Position numbers and translations under genes: made by a program. A DNA stretch of 53,009 bases from Lacticaseibacillus chiayiensis (lineage in GTDB: Bacteria; Bacillota; Bacilli; Lactobacillales; Lactobacillaceae). The stretch is from assembly GCF_004123795.1 (NCBI RefSeq), contig NZ_MSSM01000013.1, positions 1-53,009 of the forward strand. Direction: 5' to 3'. Below, piece by piece: positions 17,254-26,217 of this stretch (the first letter of the stretch is position 1; each line of letters opens with the position of its first letter). A model generated the notes under the pieces. That model saw only the letters and a program-made list of their open reading frames with translations, did no database searches and was not told where the DNA came from.

Positions 17254-18156
17254 TCATACACGTAATGGTAATTGCAAACACTCAGCCAGCTTAGTCATAT
17301 CGTCAGGCAACGGTGCCTGCAAATCCAGCCACTTCTTTTTCAGCGGCTGCCAAAAACGCAGATGCGCACAATGCAATGCCTGCCGTTCAAAGCTGACAGG
17401 TTGCCGACTGTAGAGATCGTCACCAAACAACGCGTGCCCGATCGCCGCAAAATGCACCCGAATCTGGTGCGTCCTGCCGGTGTGCAACGTAACCAACACC
17501 GCCGCCGCTTGCGAATTCTGCGCCAGCGTTCGATATTCGGTCACTGATGACTTGCCAGTCGTACTCACAATTCGCCGCATATAAAAGCCTTGGCTGACAC
17601 CAATCGGCAACACGATCCATCCATGCGCAGGCAAGGACGACTTAGCAGTAACAATCGCCACGTATTGCTTCAAGAACGCCGCACTATGCAGTTGCCGATC
17701 CAGCAGACTGTGCGCCAGACTGTGCTTGGCAAATACCATTAAACCGCTGGTATCCCGATCTAACCTAGTGACAACGTGTACCGCCTGACTTTCCGCATGA
17801 GTTTTGATCAAGTAAGCTTTTACCATGTTGGCCATACTGTCATTTTTACGACCGATCGCCGGAATCGACGCAACGCCAGCTGGTTTGTTAACGACTAGAT
17901 AATCATCATCTTCATAACAAATCGCCAGATGATGCGGGAATGGAACGACACTGTCAGCCGCCTGTTCTGGCGCAGTCTGAAGCAGGATCCAGTCTCCGGT
18001 GCGAATCCCGTACGCAGTATTGCGTTGACGTTTATTCACAAAAATAAAGCCGCCTTGATAGCGAAGCTTTTTTAGTTGGGCACGCGAAAAACCCTGTTGT
18101 CTTAAAAAGGCTCCCAACTTAAGCGGCGGACCATTGTAATGCCATTCAAAGCGCAT
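17254..18156 (-). CDS. RluA-family rRNA/tRNA pseudouridine synthase (RluD/YjbO-like)
   Basis: 300 residues with an N-terminal S4-like segment (GAFLRQQGFSRAQLKKL) and the catalytic domain with RLDRDTSG (catalytic Asp), DDDYLVVNKPAG and HTGRTHQIRVHFAAIGH. It isomerises uridines in structured RNA; the exact target is not predictable. The start at 18156 shares its A with the nadK stop (TAATG), giving translational coupling. The upstream open extension ([10 protein letters not shown]...) lies within nadK and is rejected. The order relQ-nadK-rluD-like is conserved in Firmicutes (yjbM-yjbN-yjbO). Confidence 0.9.
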   Translation of the reverse strand: MRFEWHYNGPPLKLGAFLRQQGFSRAQLKKLRYQGGFIFVNKRQRNTAYGIRTGDWILLQTAPEQAADSVVPFPHHLAICYEDDDYLVVNKPAGVASIPAIGRKNDSMANMVKAYLIKTHAESQAVHVVTRLDRDTSGLMVFAKHSLAHSLLDRQLHSAAFLKQYVAIVTAKSSLPAHGWIVLPIGVSQGFYMRRIVSTTGKSSVTEYRTLAQNSQAAAVLVTLHTGRTHQIRVHFAAIGHALFGDDLYSRQPVSFERQALHCAHLRFWQPLKKKWLDLQAPLPDDMTKLAECLQLPLRV

Positions 18157-18953
18157 TAATGTTTTGCTCCAATAAAAGCATCTTCGACCCGATCCCAAAA
18201 ATGCATGTGCCGATAACGCGCAAAATGAATGCGCTCTTTAGCAATCTTATAGTAAATCTGTTTGATGGTTGGCGGATTAATCACGAACTGGTCAACCGTC
18301 ATCACGTAATCATCCCGACCAGTCGGCTCCAGCGTCACCCATTCATCAGGCGCCGTAATGATCGGTGAGCTAAGCGTTCGAAACACACGGTTGTTAATTG
18401 ACGCAATCTCGGTAACCTGAAGCGCGTCCAACCGCGGATGCATAACGGCACCGCCGTTTGATTTGCTATAGGCCGTCGAACCGGTCGGCGTAGAAACACA
18501 CAAGCCATCGCCTCGAAAACTCTCGAAGAAATCGCCTTTGATATAAACTTCTGTCCGCATCGTGCCGTTCAACCGCTTCAAAGTTGATTCATTAAGCGCC
18601 AAATAATGGGCACTCGTAGCATCCGCATACATGACACGAACATCCAAAAGCGGATAACTGACACTTTGTCCGGAATCTTCTTTTAAGGCAATTACAAGGT
18701 CTTCAATTTCAAAATCGCGCCAATCCGTGTAAAATCCCAAATGACCGGTATGCACGCCAATAAAGCGAATGGTATCCAGCTGGTCGGCATAACGATGAAA
18801 TGCTGACAACAACGTGCCATCCCCACCGATTGTGATCACAACGTCGGGATGCCGTTCATTCAGTTCAAAATGACCGTTTTTTAACAGTTTAATTAGTTTC
18901 TGGGCTGCCGTGACGGAGGCAGGTATGCTATTATGAAAAACCGTTACGCGCAT
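18156..18953 (-). CDS. nadK: NAD kinase
   Basis: Phosphorylates NAD to NADP using ATP or polyphosphate. 265 residues starting MRVTVFHNS, with the GGDGTLL motif (G43-D45-G46), the conserved ALNESTLKR, and [26 protein letters not shown] for nucleotide binding. The longer open frame to 19085 runs through relQ and is excluded, because AAAGGATGAAT at the relQ stop spaces perfectly to the ATG at 18953. It lies one base after relQ, so alarmone synthesis and NADP supply are co-expressed. Confidence 0.95.
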   Translation of the reverse strand: MRVTVFHNSIPASVTAAQKLIKLLKNGHFELNERHPDVVITIGGDGTLLSAFHRYADQLDTIRFIGVHTGHLGFYTDWRDFEIEDLVIALKEDSGQSVSYPLLDVRVMYADATSAHYLALNESTLKRLNGTMRTEVYIKGDFFESFRGDGLCVSTPTGSTAYSKSNGGAVMHPRLDALQVTEIASINNRVFRTLSSPIITAPDEWVTLEPTGRDDYVMTVDQFVINPPTIKQIYYKIAKERIHFARYRHMHFWDRVEDAFIGAKH

Positions 18954-18954
18954 T

Positions 18955-19632
18955 TTATTCATCCTTTTTACTGTTGGGCTTTTTTTCGTCAGTTGTATCG
19001 GAATACGGCTGTTGTCCCTTGCCATAAACAAATAAATGTTGGGCTTCCTGAATTTCTTCGCGAATATCGGACATTTCCTTGTCAAGCATGAAGGAAGCTT
19101 CCGCCGCTCGCTTAAGTCGGGCTTTTAGCGTGTCCGGAAACTCGCCATTGTATTTGTAATTCAGACTGTGCTCGATCGTTGCCCAAAAGTTCATCGACAT
19201 GGTACGAATCTGGACTTCGGCTAGAATCTTTTTTTCGCCATGAATCAGCTGCACCGGATATTCAATCACGACATGATAGCTGCGATAGCCGGAAGGTTTT
19301 ACATTGGTCACGTAATCCCTTTCTTCGACAATCTTCATATCTGTCCGTTGACGAAGCAGATCGACCACTTGATAAATGTCTTCCACAAATTGGCACATAA
19401 TTCTCAGACCAGCAATATCTTGCATATCCTGTTCCAAAAGCTTATCGCTAATGAACCGGCGACTCTGCTTCTCAATAATCGAACTGACCGGTTTAACCCG
19501 TCCCGTCACGAATTCAATGGGCGTATGCTCATTGGCCTGTTGAAATTGTTTGCGCATGCCACGAAATTTAATCTTTAATTCCCCGACCGCTTGTTCATAC
19601 GGCATTAAGAAACTGTCCCAGTCTCTTTGCAT
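18955..19632 (-). CDS. relQ: Small alarmone synthetase (GTP pyrophosphokinase, RelQ/SAS1 type)
   Basis: 225 residues consisting of a synthetase domain only: no HD hydrolase, TGS or ACT domain. Visible are [48 protein letters not shown] and [23 protein letters not shown], as in YjbM/RelQ, which makes (p)ppGpp and is allosterically activated as a tetramer in its relatives. The charged lysine/glutamate-rich C terminus ends at the nadK RBS. The start at 19632 is chosen for GGAGG eight bases upstream; the upstream ATG at 19647 overlaps that RBS. A TTGACA (complement of 19679-19684) lies upstream. Confidence 0.93.
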   Translation of the reverse strand: MQRDWDSFLMPYEQAVGELKIKFRGMRKQFQQANEHTPIEFVTGRVKPVSSIIEKQSRRFISDKLLEQDMQDIAGLRIMCQFVEDIYQVVDLLRQRTDMKIVEERDYVTNVKPSGYRSYHVVIEYPVQLIHGEKKILAEVQIRTMSMNFWATIEHSLNYKYNGEFPDTLKARLKRAAEASFMLDKEMSDIREEIQEAQHLFVYGKGQQPYSDTTDEKKPNSKKDE

Positions 19633-19798
19633 TACTGGCCCTCCCATATTAAACTACTAATAATGTGGTATGTGTTTTGTCAACCAACAAGGCAAAGATC
19701 AATCGCTTGACTTGCCAACAGCTAACAACTGCACTCACGACCACCATTCTATCATATTTTTGGCATGTAACCGGTGCCGTTGCTTTTGGAGGCAGCCT

Positions 19799-20392
19799 AT
19801 GTCCATTTCCCGCGAACAGGAATTTAAAACTTGTTTAACCAAAACCGCATTTCTGGCGATTTTAAATCATTTTGAGTTTGAGCCGGCTTTTTCCCAAATG
19901 AACACTTATTATGACACAGCTGACGGCACTGTCAAAGCAGCACATCTTGGCTTGCGGATTCGCCAATTTGCCGACCATGCCGAACAAACACTAAAGGTTC
20001 CCAACGACAGTCAGCATCGTGATCTTCAGGAAATTACCGATCCCCTTACATCAGTGGAAGCACAAAAATTAATTGAACGTGGTGAGCTTAAGTCGGGCCA
20101 GGTCACCCAGGCTTTGGCTGCCCGCCATATTGATCCGGCAAACGTCCATCCACAAACACAGGCCAAAACAACCAGACGACTCGCACATTTGCCGGCTGGC
20201 TTGTTAACACTCAATCAGACTTTTTACATCGACCAGACTTCTGATTTTGAATTGGAAATGGAGTATCAAAACCTAGATGAAGCCAAAAAATTCTACGATC
20301 ATTTACTACAAAATTTTCACATAAAAAAACAACCCGTCATCAATAAAGTACAACGTGCATACGAGCATGTGCATGATTCACAAGCTAAATAA
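19799..20392 (+). CDS. CYTH-domain triphosphate-binding protein (YjbK-like)
   Basis: 197 residues starting MSISREQEFKTCL with the diagnostic ExExK (EQEFK) strand of the CYTH (CyaB/thiamine triphosphatase) tunnel fold. The alternating charged strands LGLRIRQF, EQTLKVP and FELEMEYQN line the metal-triphosphate tunnel. Members hydrolyse inorganic triphosphate or bind nucleotides; in Firmicutes the gene is regularly next to relQ/nadK, suggesting a link to nucleotide or (p)ppGpp metabolism, which is inference. GGAGGC precedes the ATG; an open extension to 19670 lacks an RBS. Confidence 0.88.
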   Translation: MSISREQEFKTCLTKTAFLAILNHFEFEPAFSQMNTYYDTADGTVKAAHLGLRIRQFADHAEQTLKVPNDSQHRDLQEITDPLTSVEAQKLIERGELKSGQVTQALAARHIDPANVHPQTQAKTTRRLAHLPAGLLTLNQTFYIDQTSDFELEMEYQNLDEAKKFYDHLLQNFHIKKQPVINKVQRAYEHVHDSQAK

Positions 20393-20461
20393 TTGTTACT
20401 TGCACGATTTCTGATAAAGTAAGTGTAGAAATTTGTTGCCAGCAAATTGGAGGCCAAGACC

Positions 20462-21097
20462 GTGTTAGAAATTTTTCTTTTTTTTAATCCGATTGGCAGT
20501 ATCTGTCTGAACACAGAACAGAAGCTGCTACACCAACTGGATAAATTCCAACAAGAGGTAAAAGTTCATTTTGTTCCATTTCTCAATCTGGACATTATTG
20601 AACAGTTTATGCAGTACGAACAATTAAACGTTCACAGCCTTGCCAAACGAAATCAGTTGTTACGTGCCGCTTATAACCTTGCATTGGATTATAAGGCGGC
20701 CCAATACCAAGGCAATAAGAAGGCGCGCATGTTGCTGTTGCGATTACAACAGCACGCGCCGCTAGTTCAGTATCAATATGATGCCGCCTTCGTTGCCAAA
20801 ATGCTGACGAAATGTCATTTAGATCATGAAATGTTCTATGAGGATCGGCAGCGTACCGAAGTCAAAATGGGATTTGACTCTGATCAGCGAACTGCCAACC
20901 AGATGGGCATTACTCAGACTCCTTCTCTTGTCATTGTGGACACGGATCGCGCCGTTGATGACGGTCATGCTGTCCTAATCGAGCAAATCAGTGATGCCGA
21001 TCTCATTCCGCAACTTTGCGACCTCATCAGAAAGGATCCGGCGCGATTCTTCACTGAACAACCGGAGAATATGGGCGGTCATTTTCGATTCTTTTAG
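20462..21097 (+). CDS. spxH: DsbA-family ClpXP adaptor protein SpxH (YjbH)
   Basis: 211 residues with a thioredoxin/DsbA-like core (LEIFLFFNPIGSICLN at the N terminus, ITQTPSLVIVD cis-Pro loop). Instead of a CxxC pair the N-terminal site is PIGSIC with a single cysteine, consistent with an adaptor rather than an oxidoreductase. YjbH/SpxH delivers the redox regulator Spx to ClpXP. The GTG at 20462 is the chosen start because GGAGG (20449-20453) lies eight bases upstream; a TTG at 20447 would overlap that RBS. Promoter candidate TTGTTA-N16-TAAAGT at 20393-20420. Confidence 0.85.
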   Translation: MLEIFLFFNPIGSICLNTEQKLLHQLDKFQQEVKVHFVPFLNLDIIEQFMQYEQLNVHSLAKRNQLLRAAYNLALDYKAAQYQGNKKARMLLLRLQQHAPLVQYQYDAAFVAKMLTKCHLDHEMFYEDRQRTEVKMGFDSDQRTANQMGITQTPSLVIVDTDRAVDDGHAVLIEQISDADLIPQLCDLIRKDPARFFTEQPENMGGHFRFF

Positions 21098-21130
21098 GTT
21101 CCTCTAACGTTATTGACCTAGTTCCATGAT

Positions 21131-21165
21131 AAAGCGACCTGACATGAGCGCGTGCAGGTCGCTTT
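21131..21165 (+). terminator. Terminator after spxH
   Basis: Perfect 11-bp stem AAAGCGACCTG (21131-21141) / CAGGTCGCTTT (21155-21165) shortly after the stop codon. Confidence 0.8.
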
Positions 21166-21226
21166 GCCAATCGGTTTCATCTGGCAGCAAGCAGTTTAAC
21201 TTAATAGTTTTATGGGTTTACTTAAA

Positions 21227-21615
21227 AGGCTGGGTCATAATTCGTGTGGAATGTCTTTGAATCACTGGATTCCGAACGATGCAGAATCCCAGGCATGAGT
21301 CCCAAGCAGTGCCAAACGACGCAATCTTCGGCCGGATGTGCTGGCGACCGCGAAGCTAGAGCGTAGGCGGCGCTTTGAGCCAGAAACCCGCTGTCTCAAA
21401 GTCGCCTAACAACATCAGCGACAAAGCCCGTTCGCTGTGTTGTTCTACGGCTGAGCCCCATCCAGCCTACGATTGCTCCGCTTTGGCACTAGTATCTTAA
21501 AACTTCTTACAAGTTATCCATGGAAAAACAAAATGCAAACGACATTTCCGATTATCGCACCGATAACGGAAGCGTTGATTGCATTTTTCTTATGGCTGCG
21601 AATTATGACCCGGCC
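21227..21615. repeat. MITE-like element, repeat family B (complete-looking copy)
   Basis: A 389-bp stretch bounded by near-perfect inverted repeats: GGCTGGGTCATAATTCG at 21228-21244 and, inverted, GGCCGGGTCATAATTCG ending at 21615 (16 of 17 identical). Inside are a large hairpin (AAATGCAAACGACATTTCCG ... CGGAAGCGTTGATTGCATTT, 21531-21586) and the blocks shared with 14077-14245. No ORF of note. Terminal inverted repeats without a transposase fit a non-autonomous element mobilised in trans, or a structured RNA repeat. Confidence 0.65.
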
Positions 21616-21621
21616 GCTTAT

Positions 21622-21685
21622 TGTGAGGGTGAGCTGGCGCGAGGTTGAGAGTCGGCGTGTAAGTTGCTTTGGGCGTTATGGGCGA
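21622..21685 (-). repeat. Palindromic repeat family A, half copy
   Basis: GAGCTGGCGCGAGGTTGAG then AGTCGGCGTGTAAG corresponds to the complement of the right arm at 11880-11937 (GAACTGGCGCGGTTAGAAG, TCGGAGTGTAAG). Only one arm is present. It lies immediately beside the family B element, giving a composite of the two repeats. Confidence 0.55.
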
Positions 21686-21726
21686 GCTTCGACCACTTAA
21701 GCTTTGAATTTCTTATGCGCACGTGT

Positions 21727-22785
21727 CTATTCCGATGAGCGCGTTGTGTTGGCTAACTTTCGATCAATATCCGCAAACCATTGTGGCAATTGGCGCCATC
21801 GATAGCGCGAACCATCAAAGCCGATGAAGCCAGCGTTTTTGATCAATCTCAGCCAATGGGCATCAAGCTTCTTGGCAAGCGTCCCGGCTGGCAACAAAGG
21901 CGTCCAGATATCTGGTAATGCACCGACCCAAAAACGCTGACTCTGCGCTGCTGTGAAGTTCCGACCTTCAAATGTCAGTAACCAATGAGCCCGCAGTCGT
22001 AATTCCGGTACGCCAAAATGCCGCAGCGGGTGCGGTTGGTCATGAATCACCCATGGAGCACCTTGCAAGTTATGACGTCCTTCATATGCTAGTGCTTGGA
22101 GACTCATCCATGGACGAGCACACTTCTGGAGACTTAAAGCGATTTGCCTGGCCTGGCGATAGCCGTCAACTGATTCGGGCTGCCATTGTTGGTTTGGCGG
22201 GTTGTTGTGTGCGTAATGTGTCCAAAATCGGCCTTTATTTTTTAACTGCAACCGCGATAAAGTTCCGATCTGTACGTTTAAGTACCACAATGTCAACACA
22301 TCATTTTCCAGCGTCAAGAATTTGCGGGCTTGCCTTTTGCCTTGTGAGTCGTGGTACCGGCGTCCCAAAATCCAGCTCACTTGCCAGCCGCGGCGATGAT
22401 ACATCGTTGTCCGTTTTTTTAAATCAGGAATACTCAACGGACTGGCCTGAAATTCCAACACTTTAGGTGGTTGTTGGTGAATCAGAAGATCGGCACGCTG
22501 ACGGATCGCGGCATCATAATATTCCAGTGTTGCTGGCCGCTCATGTTGTCGAAGCCAGGTTGCCAACCAACTTTTCCCAGCCAGATGTTCGGCACTTTCC
22601 GGTTCGCCTTCACCCACTGGCCGCTGCCGATGAGCAAAGTGCGCCGGCAATACCACACCATTTTTGATGAACACTTGCTGTTGACAAAGTGGACAATGAA
22701 AACGACCGCCAGTCAATTGAAGTGCCTGTTGATGACTGGTTAATGTGATACGGTGATTGTTCTCGTCTAACGCTACAAACATCAT
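21727..22785 (-). CDS. coiA: Competence protein CoiA
   Basis: About 352 residues. The N-terminal zinc-finger-like CPLC with a downstream PAHFAHR, then SAEHLAGKSWLATWL and the nuclease-like core YYDAAIRQRADLLIHQQPPKVLEFQASPLS, followed by a Trp-rich C-terminal half, are typical of CoiA. In streptococci and bacilli CoiA supports recombination after DNA uptake; competence in this organism is not demonstrated by the sequence. GAGG lies just before ATGs at 22785 and 22782, and a GTG at 22791 is also possible. In Bacillus pepF separates coiA from yjbH; here only repeats lie between them. Confidence 0.88.
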   Translation of the reverse strand: MMFVALDENNHRITLTSHQQALQLTGGRFHCPLCQQQVFIKNGVVLPAHFAHRQRPVGEGEPESAEHLAGKSWLATWLRQHERPATLEYYDAAIRQRADLLIHQQPPKVLEFQASPLSIPDLKKRTTMYHRRGWQVSWILGRRYHDSQGKRQARKFLTLENDVLTLWYLNVQIGTLSRLQLKNKGRFWTHYAHNNPPNQQWQPESVDGYRQARQIALSLQKCARPWMSLQALAYEGRHNLQGAPWVIHDQPHPLRHFGVPELRLRAHWLLTFEGRNFTAAQSQRFWVGALPDIWTPLLPAGTLAKKLDAHWLRLIKNAGFIGFDGSRYRWRQLPQWFADIDRKLANTTRSSE

Positions 22786-22823
22786 CTTCACCTCGTCTAC
22801 AGATTACGCCAACCATTAAAAAT

Positions 22824-22864
22824 GCCTTGTCCTACCGCTAATCGTCGGATTGACAAGGCTTTTT
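22824..22864. terminator. Terminator between the DUF711 gene and coiA
   Basis: Stem GCCTTGTC / GACAAGGC with T or A runs on both sides; it ends the DUF711 transcript on the minus strand. Confidence 0.7.
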
Positions 22865-22918
22865 GATGGTGAGTTATTGAATGAAGCACTTTTTGCAAAG
22901 TTAAAATGGCCACTCAAA

Positions 22919-24262
22919 TTAATTTTTAAAGCTATGAATCGGTGCCGGAATCCGGCCGCCACGATTGATGAACTGAGAGGCGTCACCTTCATTGACTGCC
23001 ATGATCGGAGCAGTACCGAAAAGTCCGCCGAATTCCACCTGATCACCCACGTGTTTGCCTGGCACGGGAATCACGCGAACGGCTGTGGTTTTGTTATTGA
23101 TCATACCAATCGCTGCTTCATCGGCGATCATGCCGCTAATTGTAGCGTCAGGTGTATCACCTGGAACTGCCACCATATCCAGTCCGACCGAGCAAACGGC
23201 CGTCATTGCTTCCAACTTTTCCAAACTGATTTGGCCATTAGCTGCGGCTGTAATCATGTTTGCATCCTCGGATACCGGAATAAAGGCGCCTGACAAACCG
23301 CCAACTCGTTCTGCTGCCATAATGCCGCCTTTTTTCACGGCATCGTTGAGCAAAGCGAGGGCTGCCGTCGTTCCTGGTGTGCCAACATGGCTGAGACCCA
23401 TTGTTTCTAGAATCTGCGCAACCGAATCGCCTTTAGCTGGCGTTGGCGCGAGACTCAGGTCAACAATATTAAACGGAACTTTTAACCGCTCAGCCGCCAC
23501 TTTACCCACAAATTGTCCCATTCGTGACACTTTAAACGCAGTCTGTTTAATGGTTTCACAGACACGCTCAAAGCTGGCATGTGGTTCGGCTGCTAACGCT
23601 CGTTGTACAACACCCGGACCGGAAACCCCGGTATTAATCGCCACGTCACCTTCAGAAACACCCCAAAAGGCGCCGGCCATAAACGGATTATCCTCTACGG
23701 CATTGCAGAAGATCACCAGTTTCATCGCATTCTGTGACTTACGAGCGGCCACCTGCTTAACCACTATGCCCATTAGCTTCACGGCATCCATGTTCAAACC
23801 GCTGCGGGTGCTGCCAATATTGACCGAGGCACAAACCCGTTCTGTCGTCGCCAATACCTCTGGCAAACTTTTCATCAAGGCGACTTCCGCGTCTGTACTA
23901 CCATTTTGAACCAAGGCTGAATAGCCGCCAATTAAGTCAACGCCCAGGTCTTTCGCTGCCCGATCCATTGCCTTAGCAACCGGACGAAAATCCAACGTTG
24001 AGTCGGCGCCTGCCAATAGACTGACCGGCGTTACACTGATGCGTTTATTCACAATCGGGATACCGTACTCGTCGCTAATGGCCTCGGCGACCGGAACAAG
24101 TTTGGCGGCTTTGCGCATAATTTTGGCATAAATGTGATCGGCGGTTGTCTGTAAACTGCCGGTCACACAATCCAGCAAGGAAATTCCCATGGTGATGGTT
24201 CGAATATCCAGATTTTCCTCGCTGATCATTTCAATTGTTTCTTTAATTTGCTGCGTCTCCAT
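22919..24262 (-). CDS. PFL family protein (DUF711/UPF0210)
   Basis: A 447-residue full-length member of the UPF0210 family, structurally related to the pyruvate formate-lyase/ribonucleotide reductase barrel. It lacks the C-terminal glycyl radical domain, so radical chemistry is not expected. Conserved stretches include [34 protein letters not shown]-like [15 protein letters not shown] and [13 protein letters not shown]. The function is unknown. The gene follows the ACT-domain gene by 32 bases, an association kept across many Firmicutes that suggests amino-acid-controlled activity. Confidence 0.85.
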   Translation of the reverse strand: METQQIKETIEMISEENLDIRTITMGISLLDCVTGSLQTTADHIYAKIMRKAAKLVPVAEAISDEYGIPIVNKRISVTPVSLLAGADSTLDFRPVAKAMDRAAKDLGVDLIGGYSALVQNGSTDAEVALMKSLPEVLATTERVCASVNIGSTRSGLNMDAVKLMGIVVKQVAARKSQNAMKLVIFCNAVEDNPFMAGAFWGVSEGDVAINTGVSGPGVVQRALAAEPHASFERVCETIKQTAFKVSRMGQFVGKVAAERLKVPFNIVDLSLAPTPAKGDSVAQILETMGLSHVGTPGTTAALALLNDAVKKGGIMAAERVGGLSGAFIPVSEDANMITAAANGQISLEKLEAMTAVCSVGLDMVAVPGDTPDATISGMIADEAAIGMINNKTTAVRVIPVPGKHVGDQVEFGGLFGTAPIMAVNEGDASQFINRGGRIPAPIHSFKN

Positions 24263-24294
24263 GACTACCCCCTCATTGATCTAATTGATGATAA

Positions 24295-24561
24295 TTAAAG
24301 CCGATGCATGGCATCAAAAATCTCTTGGCGGGAAACTTTAATCTCCACACCGATCTTGTCGCCTAAAGCCGTCAAATGCTGCTTAACGGACTTAAAATTG
24401 GCATCATCCGGGATCTTGGCAAGCAGCATCATGGTAAATGCTCCACGCATGATGGTTTGCGACACATCCAAAATATTGACGTTCAAGTCGGCCAATGCCG
24501 TGGTCACTTGCGCAATGATCCCGACTTTATCAGTTCCGATAACGGTTACGATGACTTGCAT
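24295..24561 (-). CDS. ACT domain-containing protein (UPF0237)
   Basis: An 88-residue single ACT domain (MQVIVTVIGTDKVGIIAQVTTALADLNVNILDVSQTI...), the beta-alpha-beta-beta-alpha-beta small-molecule sensor found in glycine-cleavage regulators. AAAGGAC precedes the ATG. It is the first gene of a two-gene unit with the DUF711 gene and likely senses a ligand for it. An extended -10 (TGGTAAAAT) lies about 70 bases upstream on the minus strand. Confidence 0.85.
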   Translation of the reverse strand: MQVIVTVIGTDKVGIIAQVTTALADLNVNILDVSQTIMRGAFTMMLLAKIPDDANFKSVKQHLTALGDKIGVEIKVSRQEIFDAMHRL

Positions 24562-24763
24562 GATTTGTCCTTTCTCTAAAGCTTCATTGTGATTGGGTGC
24601 TTAAAACAATGTCTCATTTTACCATAATCTGTCTCGCGACTTTTGGAGATCTTCAAGCAAATAAACCTTGACATCGGCTGATTATTCTCACGTTCAAACC
24701 ATCTTATGATTCAAGTCAGCAGTGAACCAATGCCGTGATAAACTGAATCATGGAGGCAAGCAA

Positions 24764-26092
24764 ATGAAAGTCGTTAAATATTTTGCGGCACTGCTTGGCA
24801 TGGTGCTGTTCGCATTCGCGTTAAGTCAGGTGCATCCTGATCACAACGCGCCTTTAACCAGTGATACTCACGCCAACATCTGGGTACTCAGCGATACCCA
24901 CTTCATCGCGCCTAGTTTGCACGACGAACGCACCGCCTATACCGAAATCAAAAAATCCGCTGCCGGCAAGGACATGGACTATCAACCGGTGGCCATTCAC
25001 GCACTGGTGCAACGTGCGCTTAAGGCGCGGCCAACCGCTTTGATCATCACCGGTGACGTGACCTTTAATGGCGCAAAAGCCAGCGCGGAAAGCTTGATGC
25101 GGCGCTTGCAACCACTTGTTGACAATGGCACCAAGGTTTTGATCATTCCAGGTAATCATGACATTTACGATGGCTGGGCGCGTGCTTACAAAGGCAAGCA
25201 GCAACTGATGACGGAGCAAATCAGCCCCAGTGACTGGCGGCAGATTTTTCATACCAGTTATACCCAGGCTGCGGCTCAGGATCCGAATAGTCTGAGCTAT
25301 CGCGTGAATCTGAACCACCAATATCAGCTGTTGCTACTCGACAGCAATATTTACACGATTGAGCCATCCAATCGCCCGCCCAACACAGGTGGCAAGCTCT
25401 CGCCGCAAACATTGAGTTGGGTTCGTCAGCAACTTGCCATTGGTGCTCATGCCCATCGCAAGTCAATCGTTTTCATGCATCACAATCTTTACAACCACAA
25501 TGAGGCTGTGAATGCGGGCTATGTTTTAGACAATAGCGATGCGTTAAAGAAGTTACTGACCAAATATCATGTGCCACTCTTGTTTTCCGGTCATATCCAC
25601 GCCCAAGACATCAGTCGGGATCCTGCTGGTCAATGTCCAACGATTGAAGTCGTCAGCGGTGCCTTTTCGATCAGCCCGGCAAGTTACGGCATCGTCAGCT
25701 TCAGTCCGGATCAAATTACCTATCAGAAAAAAACGACGAATCTGACGCCTTACCTAACGTCTGCGCAACGAAAAAATCCTGATTTATTGCATTATCAGCG
25801 ATACTTGAAACGCCTCTTCCTTGAAGATGGCGAAGCTTTAGCGTATGGCGATCTATTGGACAACGGTGTGACCAATGAGCACGATTTAGATGCGGCGGCC
25901 AGACTGATGGGAATCCTTAACTGGCGCTTTTTCACTGGCGATGATCACCCGAGCAAGGCTGAACTCAAGCGATTCCATGCCGACCCAGGCTGGGCTGTCC
26001 TCGAACGCTCGCCAATGTTGCGCCGTTATCTTAAAACCATTGTGCAGGATCACAATCTAAATAATCAGCATCTTGTCATCAGGCATCCCTGA
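24764..26092 (+). CDS. Secreted or membrane-anchored calcineurin-like metallophosphoesterase
   Basis: 442 residues. An N-terminal hydrophobic helix (about 5-22) without a lipobox suggests a signal anchor. The metal-binding motifs of the calcineurin-like superfamily are all present: LSDTHF (D44, H46), ITGDVTFNG, PGNHDIYDG, FMHHN and GHIHAQD. A C-terminal extension of about 120 residues follows the catalytic domain. Relatives are annotated as cyclic-nucleotide phosphodiesterases, but the substrate cannot be read from sequence. Start chosen at 24764 with TGGAGG seven bases upstream. Confidence 0.85.
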   Translation: MKVVKYFAALLGMVLFAFALSQVHPDHNAPLTSDTHANIWVLSDTHFIAPSLHDERTAYTEIKKSAAGKDMDYQPVAIHALVQRALKARPTALIITGDVTFNGAKASAESLMRRLQPLVDNGTKVLIIPGNHDIYDGWARAYKGKQQLMTEQISPSDWRQIFHTSYTQAAAQDPNSLSYRVNLNHQYQLLLLDSNIYTIEPSNRPPNTGGKLSPQTLSWVRQQLAIGAHAHRKSIVFMHHNLYNHNEAVNAGYVLDNSDALKKLLTKYHVPLLFSGHIHAQDISRDPAGQCPTIEVVSGAFSISPASYGIVSFSPDQITYQKKTTNLTPYLTSAQRKNPDLLHYQRYLKRLFLEDGEALAYGDLLDNGVTNEHDLDAAARLMGILNWRFFTGDDHPSKAELKRFHADPGWAVLERSPMLRRYLKTIVQDHNLNNQHLVIRHP

Positions 26093-26109
26093 TATTGCAC
26101 ATCAGTCAT

Positions 26110-26175
26110 GTTTTTTAAAAAACAGGCCCTAGCGTCAACACCAAAAGCGTTACGCAAAGACCTGCTTTTATCAGT
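26110..26175. terminator. Hairpin between convergent phosphoesterase and aminotransferase genes
   Basis: Imperfect stem AAAACAGG...CCTAGCG / GCGTTACGCAAAGACCTGCTTTT with T-rich flanks, placed between two convergent genes; probably bidirectional. Confidence 0.5.
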
Positions 26176-26217
26176 TTATCAGTAGTGCTGAAAGAATGGC
26201 TTTTCTGGGGACCAAGA

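Noticed and set aside
18954-19085. N-terminal extension of NadK
   Set aside because: Lies inside relQ; the conserved N terminus starts at 18953 with a proper RBS.
23055-23909. 284-codon plus-strand frame opposite the DUF711 gene
   Set aside because: An antisense shadow of a strongly conserved family; no RBS or recognisable domain.
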